DNA of 64,000 bases from Basidiobolus meristosporus CBS 931.73 (GCA_002104905.1 MCFE01000184.1:62001-126000), one strand, 5' to 3'. Positions 19,142 through 30,800 are shown, numbered from the stretch's first letter. The notes: a model not told the origin generated them from the sequence alone. Program-made: numbers and translations.

Positions 19142-22100
19142 CTATTTGAGGAAAGGGTTAGAAATTCTGGCTTTTCTTGTTGCCGACCTACGGACAAACC
19201 TGGCTGCAGGGCGAAAGCTGGACTCGGTTGTTGCAGAGCCTCTCATCATATCCGCATATCTACGCGTAATCTCAATGAACTCCTGCCCGTAAGACTCGGC
19301 TTTCGTTTTCGTAACCCCTGGGAGATCCATTAGATCGTTTATCGCTGGAGAATATTCGTCAGTATTATGCTACACCAAACCAAGGTTCATTCAACACTTA
19401 CTCTCGGGTAACCTTTGCGACATCAATATCAGCACGCTATCCACGAAAATGGTTCGTGGTTGAACCTGCATTCGGGCACACATCTACGGAGCGAGACTTT
19501 GGATGAGCTGAATATCTTTTGAGATAGTATCTCAAGATTCCTTACCCCGTTGCGCTTCCCTCTCAGTTCTTCGTAGCATGCTTTCTGCATTGGATCGCTG
19601 TTGTTGCTACTCTCGGCAGGGCCGAAGTTCAACCGGGTTTGATCGTTGTCAACTTGAAGGGGCTCCTCAACTATCTGAGATTTACGGACAGTCTTTCGGA
19701 TGAGTTTTGACGAGCTGGTATTTGGGGTATCTTTCTGCTTCTACAATGGGGCTGAGTATGTGCACATATTTCGTGCAGAATGACCGCCAAACTTACCAGT
19801 TCTGTCGTTGAAAATTGCATCACAAATTTCTTTCTTCCATTCAATAGTTGGAACGAGTTCTTCCCACACTGCGAAGCACACTAAGTAAATCCATTCCCTT
19901 GTGTACATACGTATGTGTGCTGCTTACCTGTAAATAGGATGCAATGAAGCCCTGCACCGTCTGCTCACAGCGTTCACTGAGATATTCTTGGAGTACCAGC
20001 ATTCGGAACAACCTCTCTACATCGTTCCGGTTGAGGTGTTTTCCTGCGCCATACATGGCCAAATTATCTTGACCCGATCTAACGATTTTTTGGTGCTTCA
20101 TACCACGGAATATATCCACAGCCTGGATCAATGTTATATGTTGATTTTGCACTTCCTGCACTAGTTTGATGGCGCTGATCGCCTCCGACGTCATATCCCG
20201 GTCAACATAGGACTCGCGAGAAGTATTGACGCAGTTATCACAAGTTTGGTGGCACTCCTTTGGATCGAATCGCTCCCCGAAGTAGGCCAACACTTGTTGT
20301 CGACGGCAGTCAGTGCGGTTTTCGCAGAATTGCACGACCTGGAACAAGTTGTTTCGCTGCTGCTGCTTCAGCTGCTGGTTCCCGTCGCCTTGCTTGATAA
20401 GAAATTCGATGGTTGTCTTGTCCTTGTACGAGTAGAATAAGATACAGGCCGCGTGCTTTCCATCTCTGCCTGCACGCCCCGTTTCCTGGTAGTACCCCTC
20501 TAAGGACTGCGGCAGAGAGTAATGTATCACAAAACGAACGTCGGATTTATCAATTCCCATACCAAACGCGATGGTGGCGACGATCACCTGAAGCTTATTC
20601 TGTTGCCAATCGGACTGGATTCGGGATCTATCTTCCTTGTCCAGGCCTGCGTGATAATGCTCCGCTTTCACGTTGTATTCGGTTTTCAACATATATGCAA
20701 CATCCTCACAAGCTTTCTTGGAAGTACAGTAAATAATCCCCGTTTGCTTGGCGTAATTGGCGGTGATGTAGGCATATATGTCGTTGTTGACATTCTTGGT
20801 CTTTGGGCGTACCTCATAATAGAGATTTTTTCGATTGAAGCTTTGGGAGAACGACATGCAGTTCTGAATTCGCAGACTCCCAACAATATCGAGCTGGACT
20901 TTGGCGTTGGCGGTTGCGGTTAACGCGATGATAGGGACGCCTGGATAGCTTTGTTTTATGTGGCCCAGCGCTTTGTAATCAGGTCGAAAATCATGGCCCC
21001 ATTGGCTTAAACAATGCGCTTCGTCGATAACAAACCTTGCCAGGAGTTTACGTCGAAATAGCTTTTGTATAGCCTCTTGAACTTGGTTACTCTTGATCAT
21101 CATTTCAGGAGTGACGTAGAGGAGTTTTAGCCTTGGGTCATTTCTCTCAACCTCGCTAAAGATGAATCGTCGCTTTGCCGCATCGGTGTTTCCCGTCAGG
21201 CAGGCCGCAGGGATGCCGAGTCGTAACAGATGTTGCACTTGATCTTGCATTAAAGAGAGTAGAGGGGAAATCACAAAGGTTACACCTTTAGTCGTGCCCT
21301 TACTTACGATTGCAGGCAACTGGTAACACAAACTCTTTCCTCCACCAGTTGGCATCAACACGAAGGCGTCTTTACCGCCTAGAGTAGCATTGATGGCCTC
21401 CAGTTGATTTTGTCTGAACGATTTGAGCTTGAAAACCTGTTTTAATGCTTTGTCGACATCTTTGGACCAGGGGTACGAAGGAAGCTTCGGCTTGACTTCG
21501 ATTGACTGAGAGCTTGGTAGGTTTGATGTGGTTCTTGGCTGGGATGGGTCGTTAGGTGCTTGAAAGCTGTTGTGATGATTTGTGCTGGCTGGGGCAGGTT
21601 CGAGATTCGATATGCTCTGGTTGGCGGGGTTGCTGGAATGCGGTATCGGATCGAAACCTCGATTATCCGCCAAAAACATCTCGTCATGTAATTGTGAAGG
21701 ATCGGTTGGCTCGCCTGTATCAATATCCTCATAATTAGAGTTCTCCATTGGGAAGTTGTCCGAGAGATCGTATGTGTTCTCTATATGTTGTTCAGCCGCC
21801 ATTTTGGAGAATGGATTGCCATTGTGTAACGATTCTTCGAACGAAACATTTGACATCATGCTTGGAGTACGCGAGTTGGCAGATTGCTATGTGACCGGTT
21901 GTTAGTAAGACACTCGACATCGCCAAGTGCGAAAAAGTACACTCACATGGCTGGTTGAGCGCATTTCTTCAAGGATTTTTTCAACTGTCTTTATCTGATT
22001 CACCAACTGCGATCTAAGTCAACCAAAGATTAGCATTTGCGAACGTCTCAAGCACGGGATGCAAAATACCTTTCAGTCTTCAATCTTCTGCGTAAATTCA

Positions 22101-23449
22101 TATTGGCATCGGATTCAGCTTCATCGTCGAGGTCACATATTCGATCACTAATCTCGCACTTCTCCATTTTATACGTCCGCAGCAGTCCTTGTAGGTCTTG
22201 GGCTGACAACTATGTAGGCCGGGTATATTGTGAGTACCAGGTGAATTAATTTGAATTGAAAGCCGACGTTACATTTCTATAGCCAGAGTCGCATTCGCCC
22301 AAGCGTTCTGTGGATTTCATATGGTCGTCACAGTTTTTGGTATTCTGAAGCTGTGCTGGTTTGGGGGTTGTCACTATGTTTGAGGATTCGGTTGGAACCA
22401 GATCGTCCTACGAAGCCGTGAAGTGTAAAAAACTAGAGCGTTGATTCCCTAATCACCAATAAAGTACGTACCAAGTCGATTTCGATGACTGAGGCAGGGT
22501 TGTTGGCCGGCTGCTTTGTGCTCAGTGATTTTCTTGGCTTATTCTTTGGTGTCGTGCTCGGTGGTTGGTTGACAGATTGCTCCATAGGAATTGGTGTCTC
22601 TAGAGGGTTGCTTTTAGCACAGGGACACTAGCTCTTACGATGATATAGGGCTACCTTCAGCTGGTGCACTCACAGAGTGGTTTTCGCTGATTCTTCGCTT
22701 CTTCGTCTGCGCGAATAAATCCTCGGTGATTTCCGTCAAGTCCACATTTACTTCCGACAACGATGTGGTGCTTTTTTTCGAACTGCTAGGTCTCGTTGTT
22801 TTGGATGGACTCTTCAAATGCTGTTGTTGTCTGACCATCTGTGACGGAGTGAATGGAACTATCGGAAACCCGTTAAGCTCTGCTTGCACTCTACGGACAT
22901 CCAGAAGCAAGGGCTAGCTTACCGCTTTGGAAATCATCAAAATCTTCTACGGGAATATCCGATATGAGTGCCAATTCTTCATCTTTCAGGTCCCCGAACT
23001 CGAAATAATCCTCATCGTATTCGTTTTCGGTTCGCTGGCGCTCCAGATTTGTGTGGATACCAGGCGAGGAGGCATTGCTAGGGGCCTGCAATATCGTGAA
23101 CGAGAATGCCGAATGCAATATTCACTGTTATACCGGTGCTTAAAAGTGAATTCATCGTTTTTTTACATACCCGTGAGTCTATAGCTGAAGCGATGTATGT
23201 TGTATTTATAGGACTAATCGGTGGGGATATGAAAAATTCATTGCCAGAGTTGTTACTGGAAATCGTTCTAGGGCCAGAAATTTGATTGTATTCTAACCTT
23301 GAGCGCGTCTCAGTGTTGAAGGGCATAGGGGAGGAATTTGAGGCGGTCTTTGGTGGTGGAAGTGGTGATTTGCTGGGAGTATGGGAAGTAGAACCACGGC
23401 TTCTTAGCCACATTAGCTGCTCTTTTAGATTGTTACGCGGTGCAGCCAT
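19142..23449 (-). CDS. SGS1: BLM/Sgs1-type RecQ DNA helicase
   Basis: A 3'-5' helicase that takes apart recombination intermediates, normally with Top3 and Rmi1. Twelve exons by frame-consistent splicing: 23449-23171, 23085-22923, 22858-22674, 22600-22472, 22407-22273, 22209-22070, 22013-21947, 21886-19928, 19868-19797, 19740-19546, 19483-19402 and 19344-19142; about 1202 residues. The N-terminus (NNLKEQL) and a long acidic, disordered region resemble BLM. Helicase motifs: LMPTGGGKSLCYQLP (Walker A), DEAHCLSQWGHDFRPDY, ALTATA, IAFGMGIDKSDVRFVIH and YYQETGRAGRDG. The RQC zinc region has CENRTDCRRQQ and CDNC. A C-terminal HRDC domain lies in the last three exons (CYEELRGKRN, MQVQPRTIFVDS, INDLMDLPGVTK). 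It ends 61 residues after the last helix. No frame breaks. Confidence 0.95.
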
Positions 23450-23976
23450 TTCTTTTTCTTTCTACTCGTGGTTAGTCCAAGTCCAAAAAAGCTTGTCCGG
23501 GCGTGTTGGATCAAAGTCTGCGTCAAAGGTTACCGAACACAGAAAATTATTTATAACACGTCTGATATGGACGGGAAGTTAACAGGTGCGTATATGCTAT
23601 ATGTATCAGGGCAAAGTGTGTATCTAACAACCAACGGTCAAGTGGGAATAGTCCACCCTAGGAAGCTCTCTGAGGATATTGAGAGTGCGGAATTACAACT
23701 AGTGTGTTAGTCTATGCTTAGAACCTCAAAACAACCTCCAACTGTTAGAGTAAATAATCACTGGATTCAATTATTCTAGAAGACTGGTTTATGTTTACTT
23801 TTATAGCAACCACTCTTCAATGATGGCCAGTAATTCTTACATAATCCGCAATATACGGTGCTAAAATCTTTTCTCAATTTTTCTTGGAACTGCGCCAATT
23901 TCGATCAAGCTATGGTTGCAACGATTATTGCTGTAGCATATGGAGGCATAATCATTTGACTGTTTATATAGAACCG
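23450..23976. promoter_or_regulatory. Divergent promoter region, RecQ / PPR
   Basis: 527 bp between two divergent starts. No clear TATA box. The PPR frame stays open back to 23884 without an ATG, so this part is leader. Nothing further is recognised. Confidence 0.4.
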
Positions 23977-26900
23977 ATGTTAACAGCGTTTGCAAGGAAT
24001 AGGCTTAGGCTTGCAGATGTTCGGCAGTATCCTGTACCAAGTCGCCTATCTGCCTTAACCTTCAGCCGCAAACTCTCAAGCGATGACACTGTGTCAGAGA
24101 TAGTAGAACCTCTCAATTCTGCCTTGGCACAGCAGGACCCAAATGCAGCTTGGCGAGCATTCACGAAAATCAAAAACAGCAAACTCGAGAGGGCCATTTC
24201 CTCTTATCAGTTTTCAGAGCTCGTACGGCTCTATTCCTCGACCAAATTGGATGGCGTAAAGAACAGAAACAGAGGCAACGAAATTATCAAGTACATGAGT
24301 TATATCGGTATCCAGCCCGAGAATCACAAACAATACGGTACACTGATATCTTTCTATGGTAACCACAGTCAGCCAAAGGAGGCCCGGGAGATCTTTCGAA
24401 GCATGGTCGAAGTTGGCTTGAAGCCCGATGCCTATGTATACACCGAGTTACTGTACGCTATAGGGAGAAAGGATTTGCCGGCAGCTTACAAGCTCTACGA
24501 AGCCATGAAGAGCAATCGCATTCACCCAAGCCTGTACACCTTCAACATCTTATTTAAGATATGTCGCCAACATCGTGATATGAAATTTTTAGCTACCTTT
24601 CATGAAGAGCTTCAAAAGGCCACATATATCACCCCGGACATTGTAACCTACTCAACATTAATAGACGCTTACGTAGCGGATGCGAATATGCCCCGCGCCA
24701 TGAAAGTGTTCGACGCATTGTCAGCACGCGATATCACTCCGAATGTTGTTACATTCAATACTCTAATACGCGGCTACACCAAGAAACGCGAAATGCACAA
24801 GGCGTTAAAGCTATATAACAAGATGATGAAGAGTGGAACGTCACCATCCATAGTAACCTATACAACGTTGATTGATGGATATCTCCATCTAAACGATGTC
24901 AAGCAAGCTATGCGTCTATACGGTGAGTTGAAAAAATCGACCCTACGGCCGGACTGCGTTCTGTTCAACACGCTTTTAAGCGGACTTGGCAGGAATTTCG
25001 AAGCTGTATACGTGAGGCAGCTCCTTAGCGATATGTCAACTTTTGAGGTCGAGCCCACCCTTGCGACATACAACATCTTGATTAATCTTTTTTTCAAGAA
25101 CAACCGATCCAGAGAAGCTATGGGGATATATAGGCAGATGAAAGCTAGGAACGTGACGCCAAACGTCCAAATATACAACACGTTGATTCACCGCAACGCA
25201 AAGGATGGTGACTTGAAGTCAGCAATGAACCTCTTCCGCGAAATGCAAATGGCCAAGATCCGACCCGATCAGAAAATATTCAATACGTTACTTCATGCCC
25301 ATGCCAGCCAAGGCAAAGTCGACGAGATACCCCGCATTCTAGACGAAATGCACGCTCAAAGGATTTCTCCCAACATTGTAACGTACAATATCATGATCAA
25401 CGCCTACCTGAAAGGCTCGAAGCTCACCGAAGCCACACGGCTGTACAACGAGATGGCAGAGAAGTCCATCTACCCAGACGTGGTTACCTTCAACTCTCTG
25501 ATCAACGCTAGCTTCAAGCAAGGGAATCTACAGAATGTCGAGAACCTCTACAGTAGTATGATCGCCAACCGCATTTCCCCCGATGTAGCCACCTTCACCA
25601 CACTCATCCACGGCTATTCGCAGGCCGCAAATGGCCAGAAAGCCCTAGAGATGTATACGCAAATGAAGAAGCTTGATATCCAGCCGAATCTCAAGACCTT
25701 TTCAGTTCTGATGAATGAGTATGCTCGCAGAGCAGACCCTCTCGGGGCCAGGGGTGTATTCGATGAGATGCTGGAAAGAGGAATCAATCCCGACGTCAGT
25801 GCCTTCAACGTCCTCATAAACACCTATGTTCAGGCCTCCAACTTGTTCCAAGCGAGAAAAATTTACGAGAAGATGCTAGAGGATCGAGTTAATCCGGACA
25901 AGATTACCTATTCCATTCTTATCAAGGCTCATACCCAAAATGGGGACATCGAGCAGGCGAGAGGGTTGCTCAACCGCATGCTGCAAAGGAACGTCCAACC
26001 AGATGCCATTGTCTTCACCTCATTGATCGATGCATACACCAGTCAGCCGGACATCTCCAGTGCAACCGCCCTTTACCAAGATATGCTTACGAGAGGAATA
26101 GAGCCGACGATTCGTACATATACCGTCTTAATAGACGCCTATGCGAAACAACGGGAGCTGGGGAAAGCCATGTCTCTTTACCAGCAGGTCAAATCAAGAA
26201 AGATGAGTCTGGACGTAACCCTCCTCAACGTTCTACTTGATGCCCACATCAAGAATGGGTTGCTGGGCGAAGCCATGGGGCTGCTTGAGGAATGGAAGGC
26301 TCGGGGCATCTCACCTGACTTAGTCACCTATACAACACTAGTCAACGGCCACACAAAGCACTCGGCGATGGATGTAGCCATGAGACTGTTCAACGACATG
26401 ATCCAGTCCAAGATTTCCCCAGACATCACCGTCTTCAATGTCCTCATCCACGGGTTTGTGGCCAACAGCATGCATTCTCAGGCCTTGTCTTTGTACCGGG
26501 AGATGATTTCGAAATACAAGGTGGACCCCAACGAGTACATTTACAACACACTCATCAGCGCTTACGCCAAGAATTCAGAGATGGAGCACGCGGTGGGCGT
26601 TCTCAACGAAATGATCTCGAAGAGCCTCTGGCCAAGCCCCGTCACATACAACGCCATTATCCACGGATATGCCACTGGCGGTGAGGCTGAGAAGGCGCTT
26701 GACACCTACCAGAAGATGAAAACCAGCGGAATTACACCAACGCTGGTAACGTACAACACCTTGATTAATTGCTTCATCGAGAATGCTGGCTTTCAGAAAC
26801 CTCGGACTATTGAGGCTGGCCTGAAGAACCGCAGCATCGCCCAGGCGCTTGATCTGTATAAAGAGATGCATACAAAGAAGATTCTCTCCGATCAGTACAC

Positions 26901-27345
26901 ATACAGCACAATCATGAAGGCTTATAGCTATAGCGGCGAGGGGGCGACGGTACTCGACCTATGGGGCCAAGCAAAGAGTCGGAGTTTCCCCAAGGACAGT
27001 ATGGAGGCAGTGATCTCTGTTTTGCTGGATAATTGTGGCTTCAACACCGACCTGTCCACTCTGCATCGCGTATGGGCAGAGCTCAAACGCGACAACTATG
27101 TGCTAACCGAGAATAACTACAATTCATACATCGAGGCCCTATGTCGACTTGGCTCCTTCGAAGAAGGGACCAAGGTATTCACCACAGAGATGAAAGATGC
27201 CGGGATCACGGCTACTCTGAAGACCTGTCGCACCATTTTCACGCCATTGAAGGCCGCCAACAAAGCTCGGTTGGTCCAGGAAGCGTATGACTTCGTTCGA
27301 AGCCAATACCCACAACTTTATTCGGAGCATTATGAACCGATTTAG
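23977..27345 (+). CDS. Long P-type pentatricopeptide repeat protein, mitochondrial
   Basis: An RNA-binding protein expected to act on an organellar transcript (stability, processing or translation). Intronless; 1122 residues from the first ATG at 23977. The frame is open upstream but has no earlier ATG. The N-terminus (MLTAFARNRLRLADVRQY) is Arg-rich and without acidic residues at first, as in a mitochondrial targeting peptide. From about residue 110 to 1050 there are 25 or more 35-residue PPR motifs with the pattern VTYNTLIDAY...A..LY..M....I.PD. They are exceptionally regular and nearly gap-free between motifs 4 and 24. There is no E, DYW or SMR domain, so it is a pure P-type repeat protein. 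Fungal PPR proteins are often much more degenerate. The specific RNA target is unknown (see findings). Confidence 0.93.
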   Translation: MLTAFARNRLRLADVRQYPVPSRLSALTFSRKLSSDDTVSEIVEPLNSALAQQDPNAAWRAFTKIKNSKLERAISSYQFSELVRLYSSTKLDGVKNRNRGNEIIKYMSYIGIQPENHKQYGTLISFYGNHSQPKEAREIFRSMVEVGLKPDAYVYTELLYAIGRKDLPAAYKLYEAMKSNRIHPSLYTFNILFKICRQHRDMKFLATFHEELQKATYITPDIVTYSTLIDAYVADANMPRAMKVFDALSARDITPNVVTFNTLIRGYTKKREMHKALKLYNKMMKSGTSPSIVTYTTLIDGYLHLNDVKQAMRLYGELKKSTLRPDCVLFNTLLSGLGRNFEAVYVRQLLSDMSTFEVEPTLATYNILINLFFKNNRSREAMGIYRQMKARNVTPNVQIYNTLIHRNAKDGDLKSAMNLFREMQMAKIRPDQKIFNTLLHAHASQGKVDEIPRILDEMHAQRISPNIVTYNIMINAYLKGSKLTEATRLYNEMAEKSIYPDVVTFNSLINASFKQGNLQNVENLYSSMIANRISPDVATFTTLIHGYSQAANGQKALEMYTQMKKLDIQPNLKTFSVLMNEYARRADPLGARGVFDEMLERGINPDVSAFNVLINTYVQASNLFQARKIYEKMLEDRVNPDKITYSILIKAHTQNGDIEQARGLLNRMLQRNVQPDAIVFTSLIDAYTSQPDISSATALYQDMLTRGIEPTIRTYTVLIDAYAKQRELGKAMSLYQQVKSRKMSLDVTLLNVLLDAHIKNGLLGEAMGLLEEWKARGISPDLVTYTTLVNGHTKHSAMDVAMRLFNDMIQSKISPDITVFNVLIHGFVANSMHSQALSLYREMISKYKVDPNEYIYNTLISAYAKNSEMEHAVGVLNEMISKSLWPSPVTYNAIIHGYATGGEAEKALDTYQKMKTSGITPTLVTYNTLINCFIENAGFQKPRTIEAGLKNRSIAQALDLYKEMHTKKILSDQYTYSTIMKAYSYSGEGATVLDLWGQAKSRSFPKDSMEAVISVLLDNCGFNTDLSTLHRVWAELKRDNYVLTENNYNSYIEALCRLGSFEEGTKVFTTEMKDAGITATLKTCRTIFTPLKAANKARLVQEAYDFVRSQYPQLYSEHYEPI

Positions 27346-27664
27346 TGCGGCCAATGTAAATACGAATGTTGTACCCTATTGGTGATGTTGGTATCTAGAT
27401 CCTGACCCACGCTGGGTGCCAAGATTTAGATATTCTCAATCCGAATAGATATGTTATCAATCACGTTATGAAGCAAAATAATGATTAGTTACACCAAAAC
27501 CGATAGTTCCAAATAGGGAATAAACCATCACATCCGTCAAGATAGCCTTGTGGTTCAAGCGGTCTTGCCTCTCAAAAAGAACTCTAAAAGAAAAAATTCG
27601 TCGGATAATAAATGTGTGGTGGCAGCGCGACAGCTCTATCAAGAGAGCTCTCTGATTTAGCACA
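27346..27664. other. Intergenic region, PPR / FetB-like
   Basis: 319 bp between two plus-strand genes. No clear promoter or terminator motif beyond A/T-rich stretches. Confidence 0.4.
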
Positions 27665-29086
27665 ATGGAGACTGGTCCTCAACCCGATGAACCACTAGCC
27701 TGGTCTAATGTTGGTATTGCTGCAACCTTACTAACGATCAACGGTAGCGTTTCTCGTCGACCTCAGTTTATTTCTCTGTTCTAAAGCGCTTCCTGACCAC
27801 AGGCTTCATCTCACTTTACATGGGATTAAACCTGGAATGGTCGCTTCTCATCAGTGGGACCCGAGCCTTGGTGCAGTTGACTCTGATGGGAATGATTCTT
27901 GAAGATGTGTTCAAGACCCAAAATCCGTTCTTTATATTCGGAATGGCCTGTAAGCGATATTGTTTGAGTGTTTATTTGAGATAGGCTACTCAACAGGTTT
28001 GCTCCCTTATAGGCGTTCTTGTGTTACTGGGCGCCTACGAGACCACCTTTAATAAGAGTAAAAGAAGGCATACGGGGATGGTAGGTGGAAAATATTGACG
28101 ATCAAGTAAATATGTCCGCTAATGGGTGAGATGTCAGTTCGTCTCAGTTCTGATATCGATGTTTTCTAGCACGCTTTTCATTGGCCTAATTGGTGATCCA
28201 TGGACGTTGTATACTCCCTCGAGAGCTGCCAATTAACCTGCATCGTACATATAGGTAATGCCTTCGCCATGAATGTTACTCCCGTGTGGACTGCTCATAA
28301 ATTCATCCCAACGCTCGGGATGCTCCTGGGTAACTGCATGACGGGGATGGCACTTGGAATCAGTTCCTGCCTCACTCAATTCTGGTACGTTTCGGCCCGG
28401 TGTATTAGCTTGGAGATTGGCTAATGCTTATGTGAAGTGACAACAAGGAGCGGATAGAGATGGCGCTGGCGTTTGGTGCCACCAGATGGGAGGCTGGGCG
28501 CCCAGTCGCCGTGGAGGCTATCAGGGTAGCCATGTTGCCATCCATCAACTCGATGAGGTGAGTGCTCGGCAGTTGAGTTTGAACTTTTTTTGACCATCTT
28601 CAATAACCACAAACTGGGTTGACAGCGTCATGGGGCTCATCTCTATTCCAGGTTAGTCGTCATACGCAACATAGAATTCGACGTCGAGACTGAGCATGGA
28701 AGTTTAGGCATGATGACGGGCCAGATCCTTGGTGGCGCGCCGGTCATGGATGCGGTCAAATACCAACAAATAATCGTGTTCATGATCAGTGCCTCGACCT
28801 CACTCGGGACATTAGGAGCAGTACTCGTAAGCAATCATGCTTGGGATTTCTTATTGGGGCAGTACTAACCATTCTGAAGACTTGTGTGTCGCTATGCCTG
28901 GACTCTAATCACCGGTTGAGACTGGACCGTATTTATAGTGCTAGCAAGACATCCACGTGGAGCTCGTTCAAGAATCTCTTTGTTGTGGGCAAGCCGACAC
29001 CCTCCGACCCTGAAACCAAGAGTCTATTAGCCAAGGTTCGGTGCTATGGTAGTGACAACAGCCCTGCCGCCTCCATCGCCATTTAA
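27665..29086 (+). CDS. UPF0014 / FetB-like membrane permease
   Basis: A polytopic membrane protein of the family that includes bacterial FetB (iron export, with ATPase FetA) and plant ALS3/STAR2 (aluminium tolerance). Nine exons: 27665-27743, 27803-27949, 28013-28080, 28138-28192, 28255-28384, 28438-28557, 28626-28651, 28708-28826 and 28880-29086; about 316 residues. Family signatures: ISGTRALVQLTLMGMIL, TFNKSKRRHTGM, IPTLGMLLGNCMTGMALG, ERIEMALAFGATRWEA, MLPSINSM and ISIPGMMTGQILGG, spread over about seven hydrophobic segments. The C-terminal 68 residues are hydrophilic and not part of the family core. No partner ATPase gene is nearby. Substrate is unknown. Confidence 0.88.
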
Positions 29087-29162
29087 GCAGGCTTATTCAT
29101 CAAAACATAGAGGTACACCACCATTTAAGCAGGTTTACTCATCAAAACATAGAGGTACACCA
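29079..29162. repeat. 42-bp direct duplication covering the stop codon
   Basis: Two adjacent 42-bp copies, 29079-29120 and 29121-29162, differing at two bases (gcaggcttattcat / gcaggtttactcat). The first contains the TAA stop of the FetB-like gene (29084-29086). Confidence 0.9.
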
Positions 29163-30083
29163 GCATTCTCGCAGCACAGGCTTGATTAATAGACGCAAAT
29201 AAAATGATTAAGGTGCAGAGAACAAGCTAAAATTCATGCATCCGAAGGCATTACTCTAATGCATTACTGGTTACTTCCGCAATATAACCGTTTTGGTTGG
29301 TTGCTTGTTCGGAGGTACACTCCTGAGATTATACCTGATTCGGTTCTCCTAAAGAAGTTGAGTAAATCGAAGGGGGATCTCCTGTTGTTAACCATGTTGA
29401 GTAAATCGAAGGGAATAGTTGTTTAAGGTTTCCAATCCACACCAATCCAACCTAATCCACTCCTTGTTCTCCTCGTTCTCCTTCTAATCAGACCATATTG
29501 GCGCATGTATTGTATTTTAGTTCATCTTAACTTGACTAATCCGGTTCAATAAGAGTTAATACTTCACTGCTCATTGAATCTACGCTGATTTAATACATCG
29601 CGGCTTATTGAATCCATGCTGATTCGATACCGCTCCCACCGCTTGAATGTATGCTGGCCCGGCTTCAATTGATTATTACTCCTACACAACAGAGCTTCTA
29701 ATGAATATTACTCCTACACAACAGAGCTTCTAATGAATATTACTCCTACACAACAGCTGGGATGGCGCTGCTTAATGATTTACAGAACCTAGATAAGGAA
29801 TGTACCAACAAAAGCCTATCCCCTGCTTGGCGAGACAGTAATCAGTCAGATCTCATTCCAGGTCTCATCCCGCGACCTTCATTCCCAGTTGACTAGGCGG
29901 AGATTTTATGCGAGCAACAATCAATGTGTAGCATATGATTTAACCTCCTATCTTCGGCATGTTATAAAAGCCGTTGAACGATCACCCCAACCCAATCCAA
30001 CCTCTGACTGTCATGCTGTATTTTCTCTAGGAAAACACCCAACCACACCCAACCCCATTGAAGAACCTCTCCCCCACGCTATC
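29163..30083. other. Intergenic region with local repeats, cyclin promoter
   Basis: Contains the phrase gttgagtaaatcgaaggg twice (29356 and 29397), a 32-bp tandem repeat (separate entry), and related ttgaatc..cgctgatt phrases near 29574-29630. A TATA-like tataaaag lies at 29963-29970, 114 bp before the cyclin ATG. No gene is seen. Confidence 0.5.
29674..29756. repeat. 32-bp tandem repeat, 2.6 copies
   Basis: Units 29674-29705 and 29706-29737 are identical (tattactcctacacaacag then agcttctaatgaa); a third, partial unit ends at 29756. Confidence 0.92.
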
Positions 30084-30800
30084 ATGCTCTATTATCCCCA
30101 TGCGCCAATCAACCATCTTTCTATCCAGTTTAGTGAACACGCCAAGAAGGCGGTGACCATATTCTCCATATTCACCGCACGAGTGATCAATGGGCTCTGG
30201 CACGGCGACCGGAATCCCAACGATGCGGTCTCCGAACAGGGCATCGACTCTCCCACTCAACAGAACCGCTGCTTCGAGGTGTTCTGCTCCAGGGTGCTAG
30301 CCTGGAGCAAGGCTTCCAAGTTGACGGTGTATTTGTGTCTCAAGTATATTCATCGGCTGAAAATCTATCGGCCCGAGATCCAAGGGGCACTCGGCTCAGA
30401 GTACCGAATGTTTGTCGTCGCCCTCCTGGTGGCACAAAAAATGCTAGAGGACAAGTCATTCAACAACAAAACCTGGGCCGTGATCACCGGCCTCCAGGCA
30501 CGAGAAATCAGTATCATGGAGAGGGAGTTCTTCCAGTGCTTGAAGTGGGACATCCATGTGTGTCATGTGGAGTTCGAGAGCTGGCGGGCGAGCCTGGAGC
30601 GCCAGTACGACTATTTCCACACATTCATGTCGCAACTCGAAGCTCACAACAGCATCCCTCTGACGCCACCATCGTTCTCGCCCCCCTATCCCAAGCATCG
30701 GGGTCACTCCTCGTCGTTCCCCCATCCTCATCCTCATCCTCACTCCCATCCATATCAATACGCAGCCTCAAAGCGACGCCGGTTTTCATCTATTTACTGA
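30084..30800 (+). CDS. PCL/Pho80-type cyclin
   Basis: A regulatory subunit for a Pho85-like cyclin-dependent kinase. Single exon, 238 residues from the ATG at 30084; the frame is open further upstream, but without an ATG and across a TATA-like box at 29963. The cyclin box spans about residues 55-165: FEVFCSRVLAWSKASKLTVY, CLKYIHRL, SEYRMFVVALLVAQKMLEDK, NNKTWAVITGL and MEREFFQCLKWDIHV, the pattern of fungal Pcl cyclins. A His/Pro-rich tail (HPHPHPHSHPY) precedes a basic end (SKRRRF). Which Pcl subgroup (cell cycle or phosphate/glycogen) cannot be told. Confidence 0.88.
   Translation: MLYYPHAPINHLSIQFSEHAKKAVTIFSIFTARVINGLWHGDRNPNDAVSEQGIDSPTQQNRCFEVFCSRVLAWSKASKLTVYLCLKYIHRLKIYRPEIQGALGSEYRMFVVALLVAQKMLEDKSFNNKTWAVITGLQAREISIMEREFFQCLKWDIHVCHVEFESWRASLERQYDYFHTFMSQLEAHNSIPLTPPSFSPPYPKHRGHSSSFPHPHPHPHSHPYQYAASKRRRFSSIY

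Noticed and set aside
23884-23976. N-terminal extension of the PPR protein
   Set aside because: The open frame begins with TTG, and no ATG precedes 23977; the ATG at 23977 gives a good mitochondrial presequence.
28193-28254. End of the FetB-like gene at the TAA in this interval
   Set aside because: The interval behaves as an intron (gtgatc..acatatag with a branch-like attaacc); splicing restores the family core GMLLGN.
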